Assembly: GCA_963819885.1 (NCBI GenBank)
Contig: CAWFXV010000008.1
Coordinates: 1 to 64,000, forward strand
Direction: 5' to 3'
Length of the DNA stretch: 64,000 bases
DNA from: JACVRX01 sp963819885
GTDB taxonomy: Bacteria; Actinomycetota; Actinomycetes; Jiangellales; Jiangellaceae
In this document: positions 8,351 through 17,542 of the stretch, one piece after another
How the letters are laid out: each line of letters opens with the position of its first letter
Position numbering within the stretch: position 1 is the first letter of the stretch
Translations under genes and position numbers: made by a program
Notes under the pieces: model-generated
What the model was told of the DNA's origin: nothing
Databases searched by the model: none
The model's input: the letters and a program-made list of their open reading frames with translations, nothing else

Positions 8351-9490
8351 CTAGGCGCGATACTGCACGACCAGCGGGCAACGGAACGGGTCGCTCGCGC
8401 CAAGCCCCACTTGGTTGAGGTAGCGCACGACAATTCCGTATGCGCTCAGCAGGCTGGTCTCCGTATAGCTGACCCGGTGGCTTTCGCAGAAGTCGCGGAC
8501 TATGGGCTGTGCGCGGCGCAGGTTGGGTCGCGGCATGCTGGGAAACAGGTGATGCTCGATCTGGTAGTTGAGCCCCCCGAGCGCGAGGTTCGTCGGCCAG
8601 CCGCCGCGGATATTGCGGGACATCAGCACCTGACGCCGGAGAAAGTCGATCTTCTCATTGTGCGGGACGATGGGCATGCCAGTGTGGTTCGGGGCGAACG
8701 CACCTCCCAAGAGCAAGCCGAACAATCCCATCTGGACGCCAAAGAAGGCGGCCGCCTTACTCGGTGGCAAGACCATCAGCAGGACCGTGATGTATCCACC
8801 GAGACGAACAACAATGAATGCGGCTTCGGACCACCGGTGTTTCATTGGCTCCCGTCGCATGATCGTCTGGACGCTCGTCACGTGCAGCGCGAGCCCTTCC
8901 AACAGCAGAAGTGGAAAGAAGAAATAGCCTTGCCACCGGGCCAACCAACGGCCGAGTCCGCCTCTGCGATGTACAGCCGATGGTGTGAAGGCAAATGCGC
9001 CGGGAGCGAGGTCGGGGTCGGCTCCCTCTTTGTTCGGGTTGAGGTGGTGCCGGTTGTGCTTTGACACCCACCAGCGGTAGCTCAGCCCGCTAAAGAGCCC
9101 GGAGACAATCCGCGCAGTCCATTCGTTCCAGAGGTGAGAAGCGAAAATCTGGCGATGTGCGGCGTCGTGTCCGAGGAACCCGAACTGGACGAGAACGATC
9201 GCCAACACTGCGGCGAGCACCAGCTGGAACCACGAGTTGCCGAGAAGGGCGAAGACAACCCAGATCGCGACGAATGCCAGAACCAATCCGATGATCTTGA
9301 TCCAGTAGTAGACGTACCGTCGCTCGAGCAGACCTGATGACTGGATGTGACGCGAAAGCTCGGCGTACTCGCTGACGTGCCGGACCCGCCGGGAGACACC
9401 GGCACGAGCGGAGTCTTCCGCGTCGGCACCAGGAGCACCAGCGTCAAGACGTGCTTCTCGCGCTGTTCCCGGCTCAGTGGTCGTGTTCAT
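8351..9490 (-). CDS. Membrane fatty-acid desaturase (DesA3/linoleoyl-CoA type)
   Basis: 379 aa with the three histidine boxes of membrane di-iron desaturases: HDAAH (108-112), HNRHH (145-149) and QIEHH (310-314). The boxes are separated by hydrophobic segments at about 62-105, 190-205 and 225-265. Inserts a double bond into acyl chains at the membrane using electrons from a ferredoxin or oxidoreductase partner. The front-end type QxxHH third box fits delta-6/delta-9 acyl-CoA desaturases. ATG 9490 is preferred over an upstream TTG at 9514. It stands alone just outside the right att repeat. Confidence 0.9.
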   Translation of the reverse strand: MNTTTEPGTAREARLDAGAPGADAEDSARAGVSRRVRHVSEYAELSRHIQSSGLLERRYVYYWIKIIGLVLAFVAIWVVFALLGNSWFQLVLAAVLAIVLVQFGFLGHDAAHRQIFASHLWNEWTARIVSGLFSGLSYRWWVSKHNRHHLNPNKEGADPDLAPGAFAFTPSAVHRRGGLGRWLARWQGYFFFPLLLLEGLALHVTSVQTIMRREPMKHRWSEAAFIVVRLGGYITVLLMVLPPSKAAAFFGVQMGLFGLLLGGAFAPNHTGMPIVPHNEKIDFLRRQVLMSRNIRGGWPTNLALGGLNYQIEHHLFPSMPRPNLRRAQPIVRDFCESHRVSYTETSLLSAYGIVVRYLNQVGLGASDPFRCPLVVQYRA

Positions 9491-9684
9491 CGCCAATACC
9501 GTCCTCAAGTCCAAGACACGACGGCAGCCGCTTGCGGCACGGTCAGGTGCGGGGGCTGCGTCGTCACCACGGTCGAACTGCGAGGCCAGTCTGGCATCTC
9601 CTTGGGGTGCGATGTCGTCCCCGCGGGATTCGGCCGGCGTCCGGCGGGCCGCTGCGGCCTACCTCAGCTCGTCGGACGGTCGGG

Positions 9685-10164
9685 TCAGCCGGTGGGCGGA
9701 TTCCACACGTCGAGTTGCCGGGTGAGCTCACCCTGTGCCTCGAACATCGCAAATGCCTCGTCAGCGCCGCAGTGCGAGTTGAGTGGGTTGGCGCAGTCGG
9801 TCGCTTCCCACGCCTCGTACGCGGCGCTGTAATCCGCGGCCGCTGCCTCTGTGTCGGCGACGAGTGCGGCGATTTCGGCCGGGACCTCGCCTCCCTCCTG
9901 CGCTGCTGACAGGGCGGTGCCGAGCGCCGTTGCCGCCTCGCTGCCCATCTGGTAAGCCGCCGCACAGGTGTCTACCTCGTCGAAGTCGGCACAGGTGAAG
10001 TCGGCATCCGCGACGCTCTCGCGCCATGCGCCGTCATGGCTGGCGACGATCTTGGCGTACTGGTCGACTTCCGGGTCGTCTGCCTCGGTGGTCGCGGCAG
10101 CGCCGCCACCACACGCGGCGAGAGTCAGTGCGACGATCACCGCGGCAATCGAGGGTGTTGCCAT
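9685..10164 (-). CDS. Lipoprotein of unknown function
   Basis: 159 aa. N-terminal signal ending in lipobox LAAC (about residues 15-18), so it is lipid-anchored on the outer face of the membrane. The mature part is Ala/Glu-rich and helical, with four cysteines (TCADFDEVDTC and DCANPLNSHC) that could form two disulphides. Family not recognised. The longer start at 10197 would place charged residues before the signal peptide, so ATG 10164 was chosen. Confidence 0.65.
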   Translation of the reverse strand: MATPSIAAVIVALTLAACGGGAAATTEADDPEVDQYAKIVASHDGAWRESVADADFTCADFDEVDTCAAAYQMGSEAATALGTALSAAQEGGEVPAEIAALVADTEAAAADYSAAYEAWEATDCANPLNSHCGADEAFAMFEAQGELTRQLDVWNPPTG

Positions 10165-10345
10165 ACGTCGTGGCCTCCCATGGGCAAGTCGGCGCAAACC
10201 CTACCTGCGTATCCGTCCGACGATTTCGCGGCCAGTCCGGCTAGGCCCTGCTTGGCGCGGCGGCCTCTTATGCTGTTCGAGCCGGTTCTCCCGTTCCTCC
10301 CAGCCTCCTCCGGGCAGGCCGCGAGGTCGCCCGAAGGCTGACCTG

Positions 10346-12004
10346 ATGAGCAAACCGACCATTTTGACGGTCGACGACGATCCGCTGGTTTCTGCGGCAA
10401 TCACGCGCGACCTGGCCAACCACTATGGCGCCGACTATCGCATCGTTCGCGCTACGTCAGGCCCCGAGGCGCTGGCCGTGCTGACCAAGCTCGCCCTCCG
10501 CGACGAACCGGTGGCGTTGATCGCCGCAGACCAGCGGATGCCGCAGATGACCGGTATCGAAATGCTCGACCAGGCGCGTACCCATGCGCCAGGTGCGAAG
10601 GTCCTGCTGCTGACGGCGTACGCCGACACAGACGTAGCGATCAAGGCGATCAACGACATCGGCCTCGACTACTACTTGCTCAAGCCGTGGGACCCGCCGG
10701 AGGAGCGGCTGTACCCGGTCATCGACGATCTGCTCGGCGACTGGCAGCAGGCGAACCGGGACCACACCTCTGACGTCCGAGTGATCGGGCACCGGTGGTC
10801 GGAGCGCAGCAACGACATCAAGATGTTCCTGTCGCGCAACCACGTGCCCTACCGCTGGCTGGACATCGAGCGCGACGCCGATGCCGAGCGGTTGCGCGAC
10901 CTCGCCCAAGCCGCACCCGCAGACCTCCCGCTTGTACTGGTCCCGGATGGCGACACCCTCCGCTCGCCTTCGATGCTTGACCTCGCCGGCGCGCTCGGGT
11001 TGCACACCACGGCACAACAGCCGCTGTACGACGTGTGCATCGTCGGTGGCGGCCCGGCCGGCTTGGCCGCCGCGGTGTACGGAGCTTCCGAAGGCTTGAG
11101 CACCGTCATCGTTGAGCGCGAGGCACCTGGGGGGCAGGCGGGACAGAGCGCGGCGATAGAGAACTACTTGGGATTCCCGAGGGGGCTCAGTGGCTCCGAC
11201 CTCGCTCATCGCGCCCTTGCTCAAGTTTCCCGTTTCGGCGCCGAGATGGTCCTCGCTCGCGAGGTTGTCGGCTTCGAGACCCGTGGCCCCGTGCGCGCCG
11301 TGCTCTTCGACGGCTCCGGCGAGATCGAAGCACGTGCGGTCATCGCGGCAACTGGTATGTCCTACCGACGGCTCGAGTCATCAGGACTCGCCGAGCTGAC
11401 CGGCCGCGGCGTCTACTATGGCGCGGACTCCAGTGCAGCGAGCCAGTGCCAAGGCGACGACGTCTACATCGTTGGTGCCGCCAACTCGGCGGGTCAGGCC
11501 GCCCTTTCCTTGTCCCGGTTCGCCAAGCACGTGGTGCTGGTCGTCCGGGCTGCGACGCTCATGGACACGATGTCCAAGTACCTCGTGGAACGAATCAGCT
11601 CGGCGCCCAACATCACGGTCCGGTATCACAGCGAGGTGGTGGCGGGTCGGGGTGACGGCCACCTTGAGACGCTCACCCTCGCAGACAGGAGCTCCGGCGC
11701 CACTGAAGAGGTTCCATCGAGCTGGCTGTTCGTCTTCATCGGCGCCTCACCCCGTACCGGGTGGCTCGGCCCTGAGGTCATCCGCGACGACAGGGGTTTC
11801 GTCGTCACAGGTCAAGATCTCGGGGGTCCCACTCCCGCTTCGCGGTGGCCGCTCGCGCGGGCACCCCTCGCCCTGGAGACGAGCGTGCCGGGCGTTTTCG
11901 CCGCCGGCGACGTTCGACTCAACTCCATGAAAAGGGTGGCATCCGCCGTCGGTGAAGGCGCGATGGCGATCCACCTGGTACACCGCTACCTGGCCACGAT
12001 CTGA
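10346..12004 (+). CDS. Fused response regulator receiver-flavoprotein (thioredoxin-reductase-like)
   Basis: 552 aa. Residues 4-125 are a CheY-like receiver with VDDD, phospho-acceptor D62 and K113. Residues 143-225 form a glutaredoxin-like spacer without a CxxC. From 228 on there is a TrxB-like FAD/NAD(P) oxidoreductase with GGGPAG (234-239), a second Rossmann motif (YIVGAANSAGQAA) and the terminal GDVR. The redox CxxC expected before the second nucleotide motif is absent (YYGADSSAAS is there instead), so it is probably not a true thioredoxin reductase. Its stop overlaps the start of the downstream kinase gene (TGATG), so the two are co-translated and the kinase likely phosphorylates D62. Confidence 0.88.
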   Translation: MSKPTILTVDDDPLVSAAITRDLANHYGADYRIVRATSGPEALAVLTKLALRDEPVALIAADQRMPQMTGIEMLDQARTHAPGAKVLLLTAYADTDVAIKAINDIGLDYYLLKPWDPPEERLYPVIDDLLGDWQQANRDHTSDVRVIGHRWSERSNDIKMFLSRNHVPYRWLDIERDADAERLRDLAQAAPADLPLVLVPDGDTLRSPSMLDLAGALGLHTTAQQPLYDVCIVGGGPAGLAAAVYGASEGLSTVIVEREAPGGQAGQSAAIENYLGFPRGLSGSDLAHRALAQVSRFGAEMVLAREVVGFETRGPVRAVLFDGSGEIEARAVIAATGMSYRRLESSGLAELTGRGVYYGADSSAASQCQGDDVYIVGAANSAGQAALSLSRFAKHVVLVVRAATLMDTMSKYLVERISSAPNITVRYHSEVVAGRGDGHLETLTLADRSSGATEEVPSSWLFVFIGASPRTGWLGPEVIRDDRGFVVTGQDLGGPTPASRWPLARAPLALETSVPGVFAAGDVRLNSMKRVASAVGEGAMAIHLVHRYLATI

Positions 12005-13416
12005 TGCGCGTCGACGATCTCCGCTCGCTGAGCATCTTCGAGGGTCTCACCGACGATCAGCTTGCTGAGCTGATCCAGGGCGGTACCGAGGTGCTCATCG
12101 AGCCCGGGGTCGATTTGTTCCGCGAGGGCGAGCACGCCGACTTCTGGTGGTTGCTCGTCGACGGTGGCATCGACCTCATCCGGCACATCGGCCGCGAGGA
12201 CACGGTGGTCGCGAGGATGGACGTGCCGGGCCGATGGGCCGGAGGGTTCCGGGCCTGGGACGAGAACGGCATCTATCTCGCGACTGGCCGAGGAAGGACT
12301 GGCGGGCGGGTGCTTCGGGTGCCAGCGCATGTACTGCGCGAGCTGTCGAACTCCTGGTTCCCGTTCGGCGGACACCTCATCGCGGGTCTGTACCGCACTG
12401 CGCGCTCCATCGAGTCCACCGCACGGCAGCGCGAATCTCTGGTGACCCTGGGTACGCTCGCCGCCGGCCTCGCGCATGAGATCAACAATCCGGCTTCCGC
12501 CGCAACCCGGGCGGTCGACGCCCTCGAAGCTGCTTGTCAGGTTCTGCTCTCGTCGGTCGGCCGGCTCGCCAACGACGAGATCTCGCCGAGGCAGTTCGCT
12601 GCGCTCGACGCGTTGCGCCGTCAGATCAAGCCCCAGCCGACGGACGCAGATCCGCTGGTCCGGGCAGACCGCGAGCAGGCAATCTCTTTGTGGCTCACCC
12701 GCCACGGCATCGTGCGCGAGTGGACCATCGCGCCGCCACTCGCCGCCGCCGGAGTCGATCTCGCGTGGTGCGCGCGTGCCGCAGCAGTGCTGGAGGGATC
12801 GGCGCTGCAGCCGGGCATGGAGTGGGTTGCGAGTTCGTTCTCGGTCGCGACGTTGCTGTCGGAGTTGAAGGAGTCGACGCAGCGCATTTCCGAGCTCGTC
12901 GCCGCCGTCAGGTCCTACTCGCAAATGGACCGTGCGTCGATGCAGCACATCGACGTGACGGACGGCCTCGATAGCACCTTGGTGATGCTCGGGCACAAGC
13001 TCCGAGACGGGGTCACGGTCGTGCGCGAGTACGGCACCGATGTTCCTCGGATCGAGGCCTACGCGGCAGAGCTCAATCAGGTGTGGACGAATCTGATCGA
13101 CAACGCCGTCGACGCAATGGACGGCGCAGGCACGTTACGGGTCGCGACGCGGGTCGATGGGGACGGCGTCGTCGTCGAGATCGGGGATACCGGCCCGGGC
13201 ATACCAGCGGATGTAGCGGATCGGGCTTTCGAGGCCTTCTATACGACCAAGGACGTGGGCAAAGGCACCGGCCTTGGCCTCGACATTGCGCAGCGCATCG
13301 TGGTTGAGCGCCACGGTGGAACGATCACCATCGACTCCCGACCGGACGAAACCGTGCTGCGGGTGCGAATCCCCAGCCGGCCGCACCAACCCCAGAAGGC
13401 GCCGAGCCGTGACTGA
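12004..13416 (+). CDS. Cyclic-nucleotide-binding-domain histidine kinase
   Basis: 470 aa. Residues 8-125 form a cNMP-binding-like beta roll (LSIFEGLTDDQLAEL and LFREGEHADFWWLLVDG). H-box LAAGLAHEINNP has H158. The ATPase domain has N-box NQVWTNLIDNAVDAM, G1 DTGPGIP and G2 GTGLGL. It has no transmembrane helix, so it is a cytosolic sensor. The cNMP fold may detect a nucleotide or, in FNR-like fashion, another ligand. It is overlapped by the receiver-flavoprotein gene, its probable target or partner. Confidence 0.9.
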   Translation: MRVDDLRSLSIFEGLTDDQLAELIQGGTEVLIEPGVDLFREGEHADFWWLLVDGGIDLIRHIGREDTVVARMDVPGRWAGGFRAWDENGIYLATGRGRTGGRVLRVPAHVLRELSNSWFPFGGHLIAGLYRTARSIESTARQRESLVTLGTLAAGLAHEINNPASAATRAVDALEAACQVLLSSVGRLANDEISPRQFAALDALRRQIKPQPTDADPLVRADREQAISLWLTRHGIVREWTIAPPLAAAGVDLAWCARAAAVLEGSALQPGMEWVASSFSVATLLSELKESTQRISELVAAVRSYSQMDRASMQHIDVTDGLDSTLVMLGHKLRDGVTVVREYGTDVPRIEAYAAELNQVWTNLIDNAVDAMDGAGTLRVATRVDGDGVVVEIGDTGPGIPADVADRAFEAFYTTKDVGKGTGLGLDIAQRIVVERHGGTITIDSRPDETVLRVRIPSRPHQPQKAPSRD

Positions 13417-13508
13417 GCGGGATCGGCGTCGTGGAGGTGCCGTGACGACGCCGGTCTCGTGGGCGGACACGCGCGTTGGACTCATCGAGGATCGTGCGCC
13501 GCGTCGTG

Positions 13509-14078
13509 TCATTCCACGGACTGCAGGGCTTTTTGGGCTCGTTGATCCACAAAGCGCGTGACCAACTGCTGGGCCGCGCCGAATACGGCTGCGTAGGCCA
13601 GAATTGTCGGCTGCGAGGTCAGCCGCTGCAGTCCTGGTACCAGCCCGCCGGCCACCAGCAACAGGCCGACGATGGCCGTCGCCGCGCCAGCAGGCAGCTT
13701 GAGCAGCGCTTGGGCGAGTGGCACATCGTAGGCGGAGCGAGTGGAACGCAGGGACGACAGCGCCTGTGCTCCTGATAGTGCTGCTCCGACCACAGCAACC
13801 AGCATCACGAGCATGGCATCGACAATCCCAGGCGACGAGCCCCCACTTGGGCACACGGACTCGGAGCCGGGCTCGCATAGCGGCACCAGCCTTGGTTCCA
13901 CCGCGGCGAGCACCGCAATGCACACGTCCAGCAGCAGCAGGATGGCGGCCCAGAGCAGAAGCACATTGCGAAAGCTTCGTAGCCGGGTGTGAGCATCATC
14001 CTGAGCGTTGTAGGTGGCCGTGGCGACGACGGCAAGCAGTTGCGGTGGTGAGAGTCCCGGACCTGGAGGCACAGTCAT
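13509..14078 (-). CDS. Integral membrane protein, C-terminal half of a split gene pair
   Basis: 189 aa with four hydrophobic segments, the first at about 38-60 after RLRSFRNVLLL, then about 93-115, 135-157 and 165-180. A two-cysteine loop (VPLCEPGSESVCPSG) probably faces outside. Function unknown. Homologous by eye to the C-terminal two-thirds of the gene at 26640-27640 (shared RSFRNVLL, PLAQALLKLPAGA against PVALALLKLPTGA, and AAQQLVTRFVDQ against YAQQLFTRLVDQ). Its start overlaps the stop of the upstream gene by four bases. Confidence 0.7.
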   Translation of the reverse strand: MTVPPGPGLSPPQLLAVVATATYNAQDDAHTRLRSFRNVLLLWAAILLLLDVCIAVLAAVEPRLVPLCEPGSESVCPSGGSSPGIVDAMLVMLVAVVGAALSGAQALSSLRSTRSAYDVPLAQALLKLPAGAATAIVGLLLVAGGLVPGLQRLTSQPTILAYAAVFGAAQQLVTRFVDQRAQKALQSVE

Positions 14079-14557
14079 GGGATGCCTCGCTCGACGTCGC
14101 TGGTTGCAGTACCGCCCGACTCGGCTGGTGTTGTGGCAGGTTGTGACTGGCGCGCCCACCACTGTTCGAGGGCAATTCTTCGTGGATCGTTGGTACCCAG
14201 AAACCTCCGTGTCCGTGGCACGAGCTCCAGACCGCGCTCGCGTAGGTCGTCCGGCGAACGGACAGTCATCAGCAGGGCATCCGCCGCGTGCAAGTTGCGC
14301 CACACGCGCTCCACGTCTGCCCCCGTCCACCACGAGCGCGGTGAGCTGCCCCGGTCGAGAACCTCCCGAGCATTTTGCAGGCACGCTTCGACGGCCTCGG
14401 CGTTCGACGCCGACTTCCCCTGCGGGCGCTCCCGGACGCGTGCCAGGTCCTGCGTCAATCGCTGGTGGAGGACGATCGCCCGCTCGCGCCAAGCAGCTCG
14501 AGTCCTGGGCGCGGCCCATTTTCGGGATCTGGCGTCCTCGACGTTCGTCGATGTCAC
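14075..14557 (-). CDS. Soluble helical partner of the split membrane pair
   Basis: 160 aa, GTG start at 14557, just 84 bases from the divergent glycosyltransferase gene. Charged and helical with no membrane segment (AIVLHQRLTQDLARVRE, VERVWRNLHAADALL). The C-terminal NDPRRIALEQW corresponds to QDPRRLQLNEI in the second locus at 26.6-27.6 kb, where this part and the membrane part form one protein. Family not recognised. It acts presumably as a cytoplasmic domain of the membrane protein next to it. Confidence 0.6.
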   Translation of the reverse strand: MTSTNVEDARSRKWAAPRTRAAWRERAIVLHQRLTQDLARVRERPQGKSASNAEAVEACLQNAREVLDRGSSPRSWWTGADVERVWRNLHAADALLMTVRSPDDLRERGLELVPRTRRFLGTNDPRRIALEQWWARQSQPATTPAESGGTATSDVERGIP

Positions 14558-14641
14558 ACGGCTGATTGTGCCCGAGGCCGTCCAACGCCGGGGCCTTTGC
14601 CGTACTCGCAGGCTGTCCGGTGACTGGAGGCCTGACCGGGC

Positions 14642-15943
14642 ATGAGCAGGACGAGGGTCGGATTGGTCTGCGGCTACCTCGACCCGACGCGGGATGGCGT
14701 GGCCGACTACACGCGCCGGCTGGCTGCCCACCTGAGCCGTGCCGGCCTGGATCCGTTGATCGCGACGACATTCGAGTTGGCCCGCGCCGCCGGGGAGGGT
14801 TCTATCGGCGTCACTGCGCGGTGGGACGTGCGCGGTGTCGCTGCGGCAGCCCGGGCCATCCGCCGCTTCGACCTCGACCTGGTGCATGTGCAATTCGCGC
14901 CGTCGGTCTTCGGATTCTCCCGCGCGGTCGGGCTGATACCCATCCTTCTATCGAGGCGCGTCCCGCTCATCATCACGTTGCACGAGTACGGCGTGTGGTC
15001 AGGGCATGGCATCGGCGGCAAGGTTCGCTCCGCGCTGTGGTCGGCGGCGGAATGCCGCGGGTACGCCGACCGCGAGACGTTGCTCTTGGCTCGCCGGGCC
15101 GATTGCCTACTGGTCTCCTCACCAGAGCAGCTGGCTGTGCTGAGGGCTCGCATCCGCCGCCGGGCGCCCGCCGCAGTCGAGGTGCCGATCGGCCTCAACG
15201 TGCAGATCCCGACCGTTCATCGGACTCGAGCCCGAGTGGATGTGCGCCGTCAACTCGGCGCGGCACCCGGCTCGTCGATCGTCGTGTTCTTTGGCTTTCT
15301 CCATCCGGAGAAGGCACTCGACGGGCTCATCGCCGCAGTGGCCGCGCTACGGGCGCGGCATCCGGGAATCCAGTTGGTGCTGATCGGTGGCACGGAAAGC
15401 CACTCCGTGCCGAGCGCGGCGGCGCTCGAACTGCGCCGGCAGTTGCAGCAGGTCGCCGCAGCCCACGGCGTGCAGGATCAGGTCCACTTCACCGGCTACC
15501 TGCCCGACGTCGACGTCTCCCGACTGCTGCAGGCCGCCGACGTTGCGGCGTTCCCCCTTGACGCCGGTGTCACTCGCAAGTCCAGTTCGCTGCTCGCCGC
15601 GCTCGCGGCCGGGCTACCGGCCGTTGCCACGGCTCCCATGGGCACGGTCAATGGGCCGAGCGAGAACGACGGCGTGTTCTGGGTGCCACCGCGCGATACG
15701 ACGGTTCTGACCGACGCCCTGGCCCGCGTGCTCAGCGATCGAGCTCTTGCTCACCGGCTGACGGTGGCGGGTCGGGCCCGGGCGGCGAGCCACAGCTGGG
15801 AAGCCATCGCCGCTGTGCATGCTCAGGTCTATGCCCGGGCACTTGCCTCCCACCGTGCCGACGGGTCATGGACAGCACGGACGGAACCGAGCAGGGTGGT
15901 CCCCTCAACGGCGGGTGAAGGGGACGCTGATGTCAGTGCGTGA
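14642..15943 (+). CDS. GT4-type glycosyltransferase
   Basis: 433 aa, GT-B fold. The N-terminal acceptor half has the GVADYTRRLAAHL motif and DLVHVQFAPSVFG. The C-terminal donor half has VVFFGFLHPEKALDGLI and HFTGYLPDVDVSRLLQAADVAAFPL. The E-x7-E type region is atypical (RKSSSLLAALAAGLPAVAT), as in some retaining GT4 enzymes. Transfers sugar from an NDP-donor to a lipid- or polysaccharide-linked acceptor. First gene of a tight three-gene operon for a modified glycan. The next gene starts 14 bases before its stop. Confidence 0.85.
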   Translation: MSRTRVGLVCGYLDPTRDGVADYTRRLAAHLSRAGLDPLIATTFELARAAGEGSIGVTARWDVRGVAAAARAIRRFDLDLVHVQFAPSVFGFSRAVGLIPILLSRRVPLIITLHEYGVWSGHGIGGKVRSALWSAAECRGYADRETLLLARRADCLLVSSPEQLAVLRARIRRRAPAAVEVPIGLNVQIPTVHRTRARVDVRRQLGAAPGSSIVVFFGFLHPEKALDGLIAAVAALRARHPGIQLVLIGGTESHSVPSAAALELRRQLQQVAAAHGVQDQVHFTGYLPDVDVSRLLQAADVAAFPLDAGVTRKSSSLLAALAAGLPAVATAPMGTVNGPSENDGVFWVPPRDTTVLTDALARVLSDRALAHRLTVAGRARAASHSWEAIAAVHAQVYARALASHRADGSWTARTEPSRVVPSTAGEGDADVSA

Positions 15944-16490
15944 GCGAATGGCGCAGGGCGCCGAGAAGTTGGCGGTCGCTCTCCGAGGTGGGAGGTCGGC
16001 GTCGGGACGGCCGACCGGAGCCCGGGATACCGAGGATCCGGCGCTGTTCCGGCCGCTCGTGTACGGAGATCCGGCTCGGCTGCACATCGCCCCGACCGCC
16101 GTGGTGAACAATGCGCTGTTCAATCTCTCGTCGGGTGAAATCACCGTCGGCGACTATGCCTTTTTCGGCCACAATGTCTCGGTCCTCACCGGTACACACG
16201 ATTGGACCACGTTCGGCGCCGAGCGCCAGGTCGCCGTGCCGAAGTCCGGGCGCGATGTCGTCATCGAGGAGGGTGTCTGGGTGTCCAGCAACGCGATCGT
16301 CGTCGCGCCCTGCCGCATCGGAGCGCACGCGGTCGTCGGTGTCGGTTCACTCGTACTGCGCGACGTCGAACCGTACACAGTGGTCGCCGGCAATCCTGCC
16401 CGCGTGCTGCGGACAATCCCCAGGCCCGGTGAGCTCGAGGGGAAGGTGGATCCGGAAGCCGGTTCGGCAGGAGCGGTGACGGCCGGATGA
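15930..16490 (+). CDS. Left-handed beta-helix (hexapeptide) acyltransferase
   Basis: 186 aa. Hexapeptide repeats from about residue 55: IAPTAVVNNALFNLSSGEI, YAFFGHNVSVLTGTHDW, VVIEEGVWVSSNAIVVAPC, IGAHAVVGVGSLV and VVAGNPARVL. H of TGTHDW is the likely catalytic histidine. Probably O-acetylates a sugar built by the upstream glycosyltransferase. ATG 15930 has GGGGAC upstream and lies within the previous gene's end; its own stop overlaps the next start (ATGA), so the three genes are coupled. Confidence 0.85.
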   Translation: MSVRERMAQGAEKLAVALRGGRSASGRPTGARDTEDPALFRPLVYGDPARLHIAPTAVVNNALFNLSSGEITVGDYAFFGHNVSVLTGTHDWTTFGAERQVAVPKSGRDVVIEEGVWVSSNAIVVAPCRIGAHAVVGVGSLVLRDVEPYTVVAGNPARVLRTIPRPGELEGKVDPEAGSAGAVTAG

Positions 16491-17353
16491 CCTCGTCGGT
16501 GGCCGGCTCGCGAGAACCGTCGAGTGCCGAGCGCGTCGAGGCGCTCGAGGCGCAGGTCCGGGATCTCGTTCGTGAGCTCGCCGAGGTCTCGCAACAGGCG
16601 GCAGGGCTCGAGTCGGACATTCGCGCGCTACGCGCCAAGGTCGACGGCGGCGGGTCACGCTTCGCCGCCCTCTACCCCGACTTCATCGACCGGTTCCGTG
16701 GGTCGACGGCCGATGTCACCGCGAAGCTCAGCGGGTATCTGACCGACGTACGCCGGGTCGTCGAACCGGCGGCCGGATCCGTCGCGGCGGGCACCGGGGT
16801 CGTGGACGTCGGCTCTGGGCGCGGTGAGTGGCTGGCGCTGCTACGGGACTCCGGTGTGTCCGCATCGGGGGTCGACGCCAACCCCGTATTCGTCGATGCT
16901 GCTCGGGCGCGTGGTCTCGACGTGGTCCACGCTGACGCTGCCGCACACCTGCTGGGGCTGCCAGCGGGCTCGGTCGACATGGTCACCGCGTTCCACCTCA
17001 TCGAGCACCTCGACGTGGAAACGCTGCTCGCGCTGCTGGCCGCGGCCCGGCACGCTCTGCGTCCCGGAGGCTGCGTCCTGCTCGAGACGCCGAATCCGAG
17101 CAATCTCCGGATGGCCGCGTGCGACTTCTACAACGACCCGACACACCGCTCGCCGCTGCCGCCCGATCTCACCGAATACCTGGTCTCGGCGTCCGGCTTC
17201 GACGAGGTCGAAGTGCGTCCGCTCAACCCCAACCGGTCTGCTTTCGAGCCAGCAGACTCCGGCCCCTGCCGGCAGATCGAGCAGCTGGTGGCAGACACGC
17301 TCTTCGGAGCTCAGGACTATGCCGTCCTCGGCTACAAACAGCCGACGGCCTGA
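16487..17353 (+). CDS. SAM-dependent methyltransferase with N-terminal coiled coil (WbdD-like)
   Basis: 288 aa. Residues 15-55 are a predicted coiled coil (AERVEALEAQVRDLVRELAE). RFAALYPDFIDRFRGS precedes a class I methyltransferase domain with motif I VVDVGSGRGEWLALL, acidic GVDANP, and motif IV MVTAFHLIEHLD. Layout resembles methyltransferases that modify or cap exported polysaccharides. Follows acyltransferase with ATGA overlap. Likely methylates the same glycan. Target not known. Confidence 0.85.
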   Translation: MTSSVAGSREPSSAERVEALEAQVRDLVRELAEVSQQAAGLESDIRALRAKVDGGGSRFAALYPDFIDRFRGSTADVTAKLSGYLTDVRRVVEPAAGSVAAGTGVVDVGSGRGEWLALLRDSGVSASGVDANPVFVDAARARGLDVVHADAAAHLLGLPAGSVDMVTAFHLIEHLDVETLLALLAAARHALRPGGCVLLETPNPSNLRMAACDFYNDPTHRSPLPPDLTEYLVSASGFDEVEVRPLNPNRSAFEPADSGPCRQIEQLVADTLFGAQDYAVLGYKQPTA

Positions 17354-17542
17354 GCTTGGACGTGCTGTCGAACGTGCGGCGGATCGCTGACGTGTTGAAC
17401 AGCTGAAACGAGTCGGCCAGCGCAGCGCGCGAGAAAGCTCGCACCGCGAGCCCGGGAGCGTCGATGTCGCAGTCCATTCGGCCCTCACCTCCGTGCGCGC
17501 CAGGTGGCTACGGTCCGCGCAAGACTGCACTATGCAGGGGTG

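Noticed and set aside
8127..8433. Reverse-strand open frames containing DSNPEPPDYK or LEPGTARLQG
   Set aside because: These are translations of the complement of the tRNA-Thr 3' half, a known annotation artefact, and they have no domain of their own.
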